Assembly: GCA_937916025.1 (NCBI GenBank)
Contig: CALGGX010000533.1
Location: forward strand, 1-6,722
DNA: 6,722 nt
Source: an uncultured Selenomonadales bacterium
Lineage (GTDB): Bacteria > Bacillota_C > Negativicutes > Selenomonadales > Selenomonadaceae
Direction: 5' to 3'
Every line of letters starts with the position of its first letter. Position 1 is the first letter of the stretch. The notes beneath the pieces were generated by a model. It made no database searches and was not told the DNA's origin. It saw only the letters and a list, made by a program, of their open reading frames with translations. This document shows positions 1-6,292 of the stretch, in pieces. The position numbers and the translations under genes were made by a program.

Positions 1-23
1 TCGCTTAATGTTTTCAATTTTTG

Positions 24-701
24 TTATTTATTATTTTCAACAAAAAAATTCCAAAGATTGTCGTTTGGCGGTTGTGCTGTTACCGTTATTTCTTTTTTGC
101 TTACGGGGTGAATAAAACTTATGTTGCGAGCGTGTAGGCATATTCCTCCGTCGGGATTGCTACGTGGGTATCCGTATTTTAAATCGCCTTTTATAGCACA
201 ACCAATGTTTGATAGTTGGCAGCGAATTTGGTGGTGGCGACCAGTTAGTAGTTTTATTTGCCAAAGAAAATATCTGTCGCTGTGTGCAATTATTTTATAT
301 TCGAGTTCGGCTTTTTTGGCATTTTTTGTGTTGTTATGTGTTACATACGATTTGTTTTGTTTTTCGTTTCGTATCAACATATCAGATAGTTTGCCTTCGT
401 TTTGTTGTGGTTTTGTGGCGGTTATTGCCCAATATATTTTGTGAACATCGCCGTTGCGAAACATTTCGTTAAGTCGTGTTAAGGCTTTGCTTGTGCGTGC
501 AAACACCACAATGCCGCTTGTGGGGCGGTCGAGTCGATGTGGCAATCCGAGAAAAACTTCGCCGGGTTTGTTATGTTTTTCTTTTATGTATGCTTTTACG
601 GTGTCTAACAGCGGTTTATCGCCTGTTTTGTCGCCTTGTACAATTTCGTTTACGGTTTTGTTGACAATTATTATGTGGTTGTCTTCGTAAATAATTTCCA
701 T
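24..701 (-). CDS. RluA-family RNA pseudouridine synthase
   Basis: This 225-residue protein should isomerise specific uridines in rRNA or tRNA to pseudouridine in the cytoplasm. The family signature HRLDRPTSG lies at residues 55-63, with D58 as the expected catalytic aspartate. The second conserved block, LLTGRHHQIR, is at 151-160, and KGDLKYG and LHAR follow at about 171-177 and 189-192. It has no N-terminal S4 RNA-binding domain, so it resembles the short single-domain RluA/TruC-like branch. The motifs do not identify the target uridine, so I give no gene symbol. The ATG at 699-701 is the natural start because the conserved EIIYEDNHIIIVNK strand begins at once. No Shine-Dalgarno sequence precedes it, as is usual in Bacteroidetes. 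It lies 137 bp downstream of tex, beyond a hairpin terminator, so it is probably transcribed separately. I see no convincing TAnnTTTG promoter in that gap. Family assignment is firm; substrate is unknown. Confidence 0.93.
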   Translation of the reverse strand: MEIIYEDNHIIIVNKTVNEIVQGDKTGDKPLLDTVKAYIKEKHNKPGEVFLGLPHRLDRPTSGIVVFARTSKALTRLNEMFRNGDVHKIYWAITATKPQQNEGKLSDMLIRNEKQNKSYVTHNNTKNAKKAELEYKIIAHSDRYFLWQIKLLTGRHHQIRCQLSNIGCAIKGDLKYGYPRSNPDGGICLHARNISFIHPVSKKEITVTAQPPNDNLWNFFVENNK

Positions 702-784
702 TTTGAGTTATTATTTCCTAATTTTTAATGAAAAAAGTGTAAATTTTAGAGGAAATTTTAATGTTTTTTTTATGTATTTATACT

Positions 785-834
785 AAAAAAAACACGAAAA
801 GCAGATAATTTTTTTGTTGCTTTCCGTGTTTTTT
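785..834 (-). terminator. Rho-independent terminator downstream of tex
   Basis: Arms at 791-803 and 818-830 pair over 13 positions; on the minus strand the only non-Watson-Crick pair is one G-U. The loop is about 14 nt and AT-rich. On the minus strand the stem is followed by eight T residues (785-792, partly within the stem). It begins a few bases after the tex stop codon, the expected place for the tex terminator. The flanking A and T runs extend the stem, so it could also work on the plus strand, but no plus-strand gene ends here. Confidence 0.8.
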
Positions 835-838
835 ATTT

Positions 839-2968
839 TTATTTTACCAATCCAAGTCCTATTCTGTTTCTATCAATGTCAAGTGAAATTACTTTTACTT
901 TTACTGGTTGGTTTATTTTTAGAACAGACGATGGATTAACGGGATTTTTTCTCGTGCCACCGAGTTGTGATACGTGAATAAGTCCACTTACATGTACGCC
1001 CAAATCTACAAATGCACCAAAATTAGTAACGTTGGTTACTATTCCTGTTAGTTCCATGCCTTCTTTTAGGTCGGTGATTTTTTCTACGTTTTGTTCAAAC
1101 GATGGTGGGTTGAATACACCGCGTGGGTCGCGACCTGGTTTTTCTAACTCCGACATTATGTCGGTGAGTGTTGGTATTCCGGTTTTATCGTCGGCATATT
1201 TTTTTATGTCAATTTTTTTGCGAAGCGAGGCATCAGCCATGAGGTCTGAAACTGTACATTTTAAATCTTCAGCCATTTTGTTTACTATGTAGTATTTTTC
1301 TGGGTGAACGGCCGAATTGTCTAATGGGTTGTCGGGGTTATCAATTCTTAAAAAGCCAGCGCATTGTTCAAAAGCTTTTTCGCCCATGCGTGGCACTTTT
1401 TTTAATTGGTTTCTGTTGGTGAAAGGTCCGTTTTCTGTTCTGTAATCAACAATGTTTTTTGCCAACGTTGGTCCTAAACCCGAAACGTATGTTAATAAGT
1501 GTTTTGAAGCAGTGTTTACGTTTACGCCCACTTGGTTGACACAACTAACTACCACATCGTCAAGGCTTTCTTTTAGTTTTGTTTGGTTTACATCGTGTTG
1601 ATATTGACCAACTCCTATGGATTTTGGGTCAATTTTTACAAGTTCGGCAAGGGGGTCGAGAAGACGGCGACCAATTGACACAGCACCACGAACAGTGATG
1701 TCGTAGTTTGGAAATTCTTCGCGAGCCACTTCTGATGCTGAATATATTGATGCACCACTTTCGTTTACCATATAAACGTTGATGTCTTTGTTGAATCTTA
1801 TTTTTTTGACAAATCGTTCGGTTTCGCGGCTTGCAGTTCCGTTACCGATTGCTATTACGTCAATTTTGTATTGTTCCACAAGTGTGGTTACTTTTTTCAT
1901 AGCTTCAAAAGCTTCTTTTGTACCGCTATGAGGATATATTGCTTCGTTGTGGAGTAGATTGCCTTGTTCGTTTAGGCATACGAGTTTGCAGCCAGTGCGA
2001 AATCCGGGGTCGAGTGCAAGTATTCTTTTTTTGCCCAATGGAGATGCCAAGAGCAAGTTGCGAAGGTTTTCGGCAAAAACGCTAATAGCTTCTTGGTCGG
2101 CTTTTTCTTTGGCGAGGTTGTTAAACTCGGTTTCTATTGATGGTTGCATTAATCGTTTGTAGCTATCTTCTGCTGCCATTTGTATTTGTCGACCTGCTTC
2201 GCCTTTTGATTTTACAAATGTTCGGTTGAGTATTTCAATTGCGTTTTGTTCGTCGGGAGCTATACCCACTTTTAAAATTCCTTCGTTTGCCCCACGCATC
2301 ATTGCCATTAGTCTATGTGCGGGTATGCGCGATAGTTTTTCGTCGTATTCAAAGTAATCGCGAAATTTTTGTCCTTCTTCTTCTTTGCCTTTTACAAGTC
2401 GCGATGTAATTATTGCCTCGCGGTTAAAAAGATTTCGGATACGGTTTCTTGCTTCTACGTTTTCGTTTATTGTTTCGGCTATTATGTCGCGAGCTCCTTG
2501 TAATGCTTCGTCTATGTTGGCTACTTTATCGTTGATAAATTTTTCGGCATCGGTTAATGGATTGAAATTTTTTTGTGTAAGTATTAGTGTTGCCAATGGT
2601 TCCAATCCTTTTTCTTTTGCCATTGTAGCTCGAGTTTTCTTTTTTTGTTTGTATGGCAAGTATAGGTCTTCGAGTACGGTTATATCCACTGCATCGTCAA
2701 TGGCTTTGTGCAACTCGGGAGTCATTTTTTCCTGTTTTTCTATACTTTCTATTATTGAAGCCTTGCGTTTGTCAAGGTCTTCAAAGCGTTTGATTTCGTC
2801 TTTTATTTGTGCCACTTGCACTTCGTTAAGCGTTCCTGTGGCCTCTTTGCGATAACGGCTTATAAATGGCACTGTTGCTCCTTGAGAGAACAAAAATGCT
2901 GTATTTTTTACCTGTATTTCTCTTATTCCGAGTTTATCGGCAATAAGTTTTATGTACTTTTCGTCCAT
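839..2968 (-). CDS. tex: Tex-like S1 RNA-binding protein
   Basis: This complete 709-residue protein belongs to the Tex family, the bacterial relatives of eukaryotic Spt6. These are cytoplasmic nucleic-acid-binding proteins linked to transcription. Visible domains in order: a helical Tex N-terminal region (about 1-190, including FISRYRKEATG at 35-45 and EDLYLPYK at 100-107); a YqgF/RNase H-like domain (about 315-440, with LALDPGFRTGCK at 317-328 and GNGTASRETE at 375-384); GVGQYQHDV at 452-460; helix-hairpin-helix repeats (about 476-545, with SGLGPTLAKNI and a second hairpin near VPRMGEKAFEQCAG); and a C-terminal S1 domain (about 637-708, with NFGAFVDLGVHVSGLIH). Length is close to what is usual for Bacteroidetes Tex and slightly shorter than the E. 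coli protein. The ATG at 2966-2968 has no Shine-Dalgarno site. A TATATTTG promoter lies about 25 bp upstream and a terminator directly follows the stop. The gene is intact. Confidence 0.96.
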   Translation of the reverse strand: MDEKYIKLIADKLGIREIQVKNTAFLFSQGATVPFISRYRKEATGTLNEVQVAQIKDEIKRFEDLDKRKASIIESIEKQEKMTPELHKAIDDAVDITVLEDLYLPYKQKKKTRATMAKEKGLEPLATLILTQKNFNPLTDAEKFINDKVANIDEALQGARDIIAETINENVEARNRIRNLFNREAIITSRLVKGKEEEGQKFRDYFEYDEKLSRIPAHRLMAMMRGANEGILKVGIAPDEQNAIEILNRTFVKSKGEAGRQIQMAAEDSYKRLMQPSIETEFNNLAKEKADQEAISVFAENLRNLLLASPLGKKRILALDPGFRTGCKLVCLNEQGNLLHNEAIYPHSGTKEAFEAMKKVTTLVEQYKIDVIAIGNGTASRETERFVKKIRFNKDINVYMVNESGASIYSASEVAREEFPNYDITVRGAVSIGRRLLDPLAELVKIDPKSIGVGQYQHDVNQTKLKESLDDVVVSCVNQVGVNVNTASKHLLTYVSGLGPTLAKNIVDYRTENGPFTNRNQLKKVPRMGEKAFEQCAGFLRIDNPDNPLDNSAVHPEKYYIVNKMAEDLKCTVSDLMADASLRKKIDIKKYADDKTGIPTLTDIMSELEKPGRDPRGVFNPPSFEQNVEKITDLKEGMELTGIVTNVTNFGAFVDLGVHVSGLIHVSQLGGTRKNPVNPSSVLKINQPVKVKVISLDIDRNRIGLGLVK

Positions 2969-2994
2969 ATTGTTTTTTCTTGTGTTTCTATCGG

Positions 2995-3002
2995 CAAATA
3001 TA
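2995..3002 (-). promoter_or_regulatory. Bacteroidetes-type -7 promoter element for tex
   Basis: The minus strand reads TATATTTG here, an exact match to the Bacteroidetes sigma-factor -7 consensus TAnnTTTG. It lies 26 bp upstream of the tex ATG, giving a short leader of about 20 nt. No clean -33 TTTG is seen at the usual distance; that region is mostly A and T runs. Position and match make this the most likely tex promoter. Confidence 0.55.
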
Positions 3003-3045
3003 AAAAAGTTTTTTTTTCTAAAAATAGAAATTGCTAAAAAACAAA

Positions 3046-3129
3046 TGGATTTCTCACGGCAATTTCGTTTAAACGGGTGGATACGCTGGTTCGCCTCTAC
3101 TCGTCATTCGATTTGGGGTGTGGATTTCT
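3046..3129. repeat. 66-bp GC-rich island flanked by 9-bp direct repeats, possible MITE-like relic
   Basis: The sequence TGGATTTCT occurs at 3046-3054 and again at 3121-3129. Between them lie 66 bp that are about half G+C by hand count, in a very AT-rich surrounding. The island begins CACGGCAATT and ends ATTTGGGGTG; the reverse complement of the end matches the start at 7 of 10 positions, including CAC/GTG at the tips. It also contains the perfect palindrome CGTTTAAACG at about 3066-3075. This is the layout of a small insertion with a target-site duplication and weak terminal inverted repeats. It encodes nothing. A chance 9-bp repeat in AT-rich DNA cannot be excluded. Confidence 0.35.
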
Positions 3130-3163
3130 TTTGTTAATTTTATTTAACATTTTGTCTTGTTGT

Positions 3164-3171
3164 CAAATATA
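3164..3171 (-). promoter_or_regulatory. Second TATATTTG promoter-like motif
   Basis: The minus strand again matches TAnnTTTG exactly. No TTTG box is seen at -33. A transcript from here would begin near 3157, read through the GC-rich island and reach tex after a leader of about 190 nt. It could be an alternative tex promoter, a small-RNA promoter or a chance match, since short AT-rich motifs are common in this DNA. Confidence 0.25.
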
Positions 3172-3263
3172 GAAAACTTAACTTTCGCAGATGTTTTTAA
3201 TTACGTAACACACATAAATCTTTGAATCTAATTCAATGATATTTTGCTCTGTGTTTTATAATT

Positions 3264-3386
3264 TTATTTTACTTTCCAAACGTTGAGTATTATGCCTCCT
3301 TGCATTTGTTCGTTTGAGGGTGAACATACAAAAATGGCATTGTTTAGCCAATTGTATTTGCTGTTTTGAGGTGCTTCAAATTTTGG
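3264..3386 (-). CDS. C-terminal fragment of a DUF3237-like protein
   Basis: On the minus strand a frame ending with the TAA at 3264-3266 encodes about 40 residues with the closing signature of DUF3237: PKFEAP, then YNWLNNAIFV, a variable GGII segment, and a final short strand ending NVWKVK. In that family, of unknown function, the chain ends with a similar pattern of a phenylalanine-rich strand, an aromatic-x-WLN turn, IFVG-like residues and a hydrophobic last strand. Here the usual glycine after IFV is cysteine. The fragment is too short to be a full protein (the family is usually about 150 residues). Its frame loses similarity just where the transferase sequence from the right piece begins. 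No start codon or ribosome site belongs to it. It therefore looks like the 3' end of a gene from the left piece, cut at the junction. The family call comes from remembered pattern only. Confidence 0.55.
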   Translation of the reverse strand, partial: PKFEAPQNSKYNWLNNAIFVCSPSNEQMQGGIILNVWKVK

Positions 3387-5758
3387 TGCGGCTTTACAAC
3401 CCATGAAGTTTCCGGATGCGCCTTCGCGTATTCATACATGAATTTGTAATTCTGATTAAACGTACCGAACCTTACGTAAGGACGCCCTTTAATCGACCAA
3501 TGCGGTGCCCAAATAATCTTCACCGCATCGGGACGCGCCGTCTTCCATTGAAAATCAACCGGCTTGTTGTCTTCAAAAAACAAATCAATCTTCGGCGAGC
3601 CGCTGTAAACCATTCGCCGAGCATTTATTTTGTTGTTTCGGATCAGACTCCTGCGAAATTCGTTCGTGCACGAAAACAGTTTCCAAACGACGAAATGAAT
3701 TTTGAAGCTGACGATGGAGAGATAATCGACGCCGAGAGTATACGGAACATAAGCAATCAGAGTTTCCGGCGTAAGATTATACGTCCGCAATGCATGCGGC
3801 AGATAATGGAAGTACGGCGTCAAGTAAATCAACACGTCCTGCTTCGGAATTGTATCGCTGTTTTTGACAACGGCGAAAACGTTGATTCCGGCGGCTTTGA
3901 AATTCTTCACGGCATTTTTGAAATTCTCGGAGATCAAGTCATTTCGACTGTCTTTCCGCAAGCAGAGAAAAACCGTTGTCTCGAAACGTTCATCGTTGAT
4001 GAAATGTTGATAGAGATCATCACCGCACCACATCGACGCATCATACAGCACAAAGCCGACTTTGACCTTCTCCTTCTTGCGAATTTGTTCGAGCGTTGCA
4101 TCAAAAATTCGATCCAGTGTTTCATTATATTCCGTGCGCGAAAGAAACGACATCAGTCCGTAAATCCGTTCGTAATCGACAAAGCGCATTTCTTCAAACG
4201 GCAATATCCCGCGCTTATGCAATTCGTAATTCAGGAAGTTGCTCATCTTGGCGGCACCGGCATTATTCAGAAGCGTAGAATCGGAAAAATTATTCACCCC
4301 GATCGGCAATTCGCAAAAGTCGATGAAATGACAAGCGTATGCCTTCGACAGAAGTTGCAACATTCGGCGCATGAATTCGAGCTTTTCGCGCGGCATTGCC
4401 CGGCGTGCGTCATTCGCGATCGGCAACCGCAAAATGATCGGCATCGCGCCGTTTTCGAGACACAATTGAACTATATCCTCCAAAATGCGGAGATTGTTTT
4501 GTTTGAATTCGACCGACGGAGTTTCATGACGGAAGTTCTCAACCGACTCGAACGCATCTTCCGACTCTGCAGGAACCGGTTTGGATTTAAACAATGCCTT
4601 TGTCAATTCGGATTTCGACGACGAATTTTCAATGTTGAAAACGTATTGACCATCGAGCCCCTGTTCGGCGAAAAATTCCGCGTCATCGTCGGTCAACAGC
4701 TCCGGCGTCAAGCCGATCAACGCGAATTTAAACGACTTGCAACGTGAAAAAAGATGACGCGCAAGCCGATACATTTGCCGCAAATCTTGATAATCCGCCG
4801 CAAGATTGATCCCCTTGCGCGAAATGATCATGTCGACGTTGATCCCCGCAGCCGCACTCTTTCCTCCGATCACGAAAAAGTCAAAGCCGTTTTCTTCAAC
4901 GGAATTTAAATCTGCCGTCCACTTCGGAGTGACGCGCATTTTTGCATTGCAATTGACAATGTTTGCAGACGAAATTCCACGACTCTGCAGATATTTCGAC
5001 CAATCTCGCGCTTCATCGACGGAACTGCCGAACAACAACCACAATCGATCCCGTTCTCCGATCAAAAACTTGTCGATATCGCCGAATGCCGCCGCCGGAA
5101 TTTTTTTCTCTTCCGCAATCGCTTCAAGTTCTTCCGTCGTTTTGTTTTTCAGCAACAGCGCAATGATGTTGACGTTTTCGATATTCAGTCGCGCGATAAT
5201 TTCATCGGGCACCGTGTTTTCCTGCAACGCGAGGATGACGGCATCGACTTTGCCGAATTGCACGCTCTCGATCGGTTCCAAAAAGAAATGCTCCCAAGCT
5301 CTGTTGCGCTCCGCGAGATCAAATCTTCCGGTGTCGTTATTCGCCGACCAGTACCAATTGTACTGCCGAATCGCGATCGAGCCGTCCAATTCGTTGTTGC
5401 TCAACCCCAATTCGCTTTGTGCATTGAAAATCTCGGACTTTTTGTCTTTCCTGCCGATTGCACTGATCCATTGAATTTCTCCGCCGTTGACGGCAATCGG
5501 CGTTTCGGATACATTTGCCCGTCCCTTGGAATCAATCGCGCCGACGTATTTCGTCAAATGATTTTTGACAAAGAAAAATTGCCAATTTCTGTCACTCAAT
5601 CGACGGACGTAAAGCGGAAATTCATTCGCCGAGGCGTCCGTTTCCGGCTTATGCAGGATCAGATTAAACGTCCCGTCGATGAATGCAAACGTACCATGCG
5701 CCGTTTTCAAGCGAAAAATTTTTCTCGTCCGCAATTGAATGGCGTTCTCTTCAGTCAT
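3344..5758 (-). CDS. CDP-glycerol glycerophosphotransferase-family protein with beta-trefoil-like and SGNH-like domains, C-terminally truncated
   Basis: From the ATG at 5756-5758 the frame encodes 804 residues; the last ten or so are probably not native. Three parts are visible. Residues about 10-165 contain three similar stretches with HGTFAFIDG, GGEIQWI and RAWEHFFLE, suggesting a fascin-like beta-trefoil. Residues about 235-517 look like an SGNH-hydrolase relative of DltD type: LLFGSS, a GGKSAAAGI block with a possible nucleophile at S301, FALIGLTPELL, and a closing FSDSTLLNNAGAAKMS block. Residues about 565 onward match the glycerophosphotransferase fold used in teichoic-acid-like polymer synthesis: LYDASMWCGDDLY, VPYTLGVDY, WKLFSCTNEF, SGSPKIDLF, IIWAPHWSI and SWVVKPHQNL. 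The family normally continues for well over a hundred residues after KPH, including a conserved Asp/Ser motif, all missing here. No signal peptide or membrane segment is seen, so it should act at the cytoplasmic face. A GTG three codons upstream overlaps the Shine-Dalgarno sequence and was not chosen as start. It has its own promoter and RBS. The acceptor polymer is unknown. Confidence 0.85.
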   Translation of the reverse strand: MTEENAIQLRTRKIFRLKTAHGTFAFIDGTFNLILHKPETDASANEFPLYVRRLSDRNWQFFFVKNHLTKYVGAIDSKGRANVSETPIAVNGGEIQWISAIGRKDKKSEIFNAQSELGLSNNELDGSIAIRQYNWYWSANNDTGRFDLAERNRAWEHFFLEPIESVQFGKVDAVILALQENTVPDEIIARLNIENVNIIALLLKNKTTEELEAIAEEKKIPAAAFGDIDKFLIGERDRLWLLFGSSVDEARDWSKYLQSRGISSANIVNCNAKMRVTPKWTADLNSVEENGFDFFVIGGKSAAAGINVDMIISRKGINLAADYQDLRQMYRLARHLFSRCKSFKFALIGLTPELLTDDDAEFFAEQGLDGQYVFNIENSSSKSELTKALFKSKPVPAESEDAFESVENFRHETPSVEFKQNNLRILEDIVQLCLENGAMPIILRLPIANDARRAMPREKLEFMRRMLQLLSKAYACHFIDFCELPIGVNNFSDSTLLNNAGAAKMSNFLNYELHKRGILPFEEMRFVDYERIYGLMSFLSRTEYNETLDRIFDATLEQIRKKEKVKVGFVLYDASMWCGDDLYQHFINDERFETTVFLCLRKDSRNDLISENFKNAVKNFKAAGINVFAVVKNSDTIPKQDVLIYLTPYFHYLPHALRTYNLTPETLIAYVPYTLGVDYLSIVSFKIHFVVWKLFSCTNEFRRSLIRNNKINARRMVYSGSPKIDLFFEDNKPVDFQWKTARPDAVKIIWAPHWSIKGRPYVRFGTFNQNYKFMYEYAKAHPETSWVVKPHQNLKHLKTANTIG
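3371..3392. other. Probable chimeric junction between two unrelated DNA sources
   Basis: Two genes on the same strand are truncated at this point in different frames. Coming from the right, a glycerophosphotransferase domain is recognisable up to KPHQNL and then stops after a few unrelated residues. Going left, DUF3237-like sequence starts at PKFEAP and runs to its own stop. The roughly 15-20 bases here read sensibly in both frames, so the exact breakpoint is ambiguous and may be a short identical overlap. Base composition, ribosome binding sites and apparent taxonomy all change across it. Confidence 0.75.
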
Positions 5759-5766
5759 TCGGATCA

Positions 5767-5772
5767 CTCCTT
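5767..5772 (-). promoter_or_regulatory. Strong Shine-Dalgarno site that decides the transferase start
   Basis: The minus strand reads AAGGAG (AAAAGGAG if extended to 5774), with 8 nt before the ATG at 5756-5758. The in-frame GTG at 5765-5767 begins inside this site and has no ribosome site of its own, so the ATG is the better start. Confidence 0.8.
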
Positions 5773-5783
5773 TTCAAATTGCA

Positions 5784-5792
5784 ATTATATCA
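5784..5792 (-). promoter_or_regulatory. Extended -10 promoter for the transferase gene
   Basis: The minus strand reads TGATATAAT: a perfect TATAAT with the TG dinucleotide of an extended -10 element. It lies 25 bp upstream of the ATG, giving a leader of about 20 nt that holds little more than the Shine-Dalgarno site. The -35 position falls in the preceding terminator stem and does not match TTGACA. An extended -10 can compensate for this with housekeeping sigma factors. Confidence 0.65.
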
Positions 5793-5793
5793 C

Positions 5794-5827
5794 AAAAAAA
5801 CTGCTCGGATCGAGCAATCCGAACAGC
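5794..5827 (-). terminator. Rho-independent terminator after the DUF4418 gene
   Basis: On the minus strand the arms at 5817-5826 and 5801-5810 form a 10-bp GC-rich stem with one G-U pair and a 6-nt loop. Seven T residues follow directly (5794-5800). It lies about 30 bp after the DUF4418 stop codon and just upstream of the transferase promoter, so it separates the two transcription units. Confidence 0.88.
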
Positions 5828-5855
5828 TTTTGAAGTTTTGCTCCGAATTCGCATT

Positions 5856-6251
5856 TCAGAATTTCTTTTTGAGCATGATCACGTCGACGACGATGGCGGC
5901 AACCAACAACACCGAAAACAGCATGATGATCGGATGAAACATCGTATGACAACGCATCGTTTCAACCTTGCAAAGCATGATTACGTTGTCGGGAATGTAT
6001 GCGGTGAAGCCGGCAATCGGAATCATGGCAATGTCCATGCCCTGTCGGACGCCGGGATCGACAAAACACCGGGCAACGCCGATGATCGTCATGACGCAGC
6101 CGAGTCCGATGACGGCTTGTCCCGCCCAATGACAGACCATCCAACTGTCGTCGTCGCGCGGACCGCACGGCTGAAAAAACATCGACGCGCCAAGGCAGAT
6201 GATCACGCACAGCAGGATGATCACGACGTCGCGAGTGTTCAGGTTGTTCAT
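5856..6251 (-). CDS. DUF4418 family membrane protein
   Basis: This is a complete 131-residue hydrophobic protein with four likely membrane segments: about 7-26 (VVIILLCVIICLGASMFF), 44-62 (AVIGLGCVMTIIGVARC), 74-92 (IAMIPIAGFTAYIPDNVIML) and 107-127 (PIIMLFSVLLVAAIVVDVIML). It ends with a lysine-rich tail. The pattern fits DUF4418: a CHWAGQA motif at 40-46 at the start of the second helix, a cysteine after the IPDNVIML stretch, then a short MRCH motif at about 98-101 before the last helix. The conserved cysteines and histidines between helices suggest metal or disulfide chemistry, but the family has no established function that I know of. The ATG at 6249-6251 has a GGAGG 10 nt upstream. It starts 41 bp after the preceding gene stops, so the two probably share a transcript ending at the hairpin downstream. 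Family call is from remembered pattern; membrane topology is well supported. Confidence 0.8.
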   Translation of the reverse strand: MNNLNTRDVVIILLCVIICLGASMFFQPCGPRDDDSWMVCHWAGQAVIGLGCVMTIIGVARCFVDPGVRQGMDIAMIPIAGFTAYIPDNVIMLCKVETMRCHTMFHPIIMLFSVLLVAAIVVDVIMLKKKF

Positions 6252-6261
6252 AATTTATACG

Positions 6262-6266
6262 CCTCC
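6262..6266 (-). promoter_or_regulatory. Shine-Dalgarno site of the DUF4418 gene
   Basis: The minus strand reads GGAGG, 10 nt before the ATG at 6249-6251. The spacing is slightly long but the match to the 16S rRNA anti-Shine-Dalgarno is strong. It supports this start and marks the right piece as using canonical ribosome sites, unlike the left piece. Confidence 0.75.
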
Positions 6267-6292
6267 AAATGTTTATTGAAAGATCGACGTGT

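Larger units (their letters stand above)
2969..3263. other. Intergenic region between tex and the DUF3237-like fragment
   Basis: This 295-bp stretch has no reading frame I would support. It is AT-rich except for a GC-rich island at 3055-3120, which lies between two copies of a 9-bp sequence. It holds the tex promoter and a second TATATTTG motif at 3164-3171. A small inverted repeat at 3221-3235 (6-bp arms, 3-nt loop) lacks a T-run and is not a convincing terminator for the DUF3237-like gene. Confidence 0.6.

Noticed and set aside
2952..3137. Short plus-strand open frames upstream of tex
   Set aside because: They overlap the tex start and promoter, are low in complexity, and have no ribosome site or homology pattern.
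3221..3235. Small inverted repeat as terminator of the DUF3237-like gene
   Set aside because: Only 6 AT-rich base pairs and no following T-run; too weak to call.
3344..3373. Native C-terminus of the transferase (residues after KPHQNL)
   Set aside because: These residues are a frame-shifted reading of the DUF3237-like coding sequence, so the stop at 3344-3346 is fortuitous.
3416..4747. Long plus-strand open frame of 443 codons
   Set aside because: It lies wholly antisense to the transferase gene, shows no recognisable motif, and its composition (many Arg, His, Gln, Ile) is typical of the complement of a coding strand.
5765..5767. GTG as the transferase start
   Set aside because: It overlaps the Shine-Dalgarno sequence. 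The ATG nine bases downstream has proper spacing.
4806..5833. Plus-strand open frames of 222 and 191 codons
   Set aside because: Both are antisense to the transferase gene and overlap each other in different frames; no ribosome site or family motif supports either.
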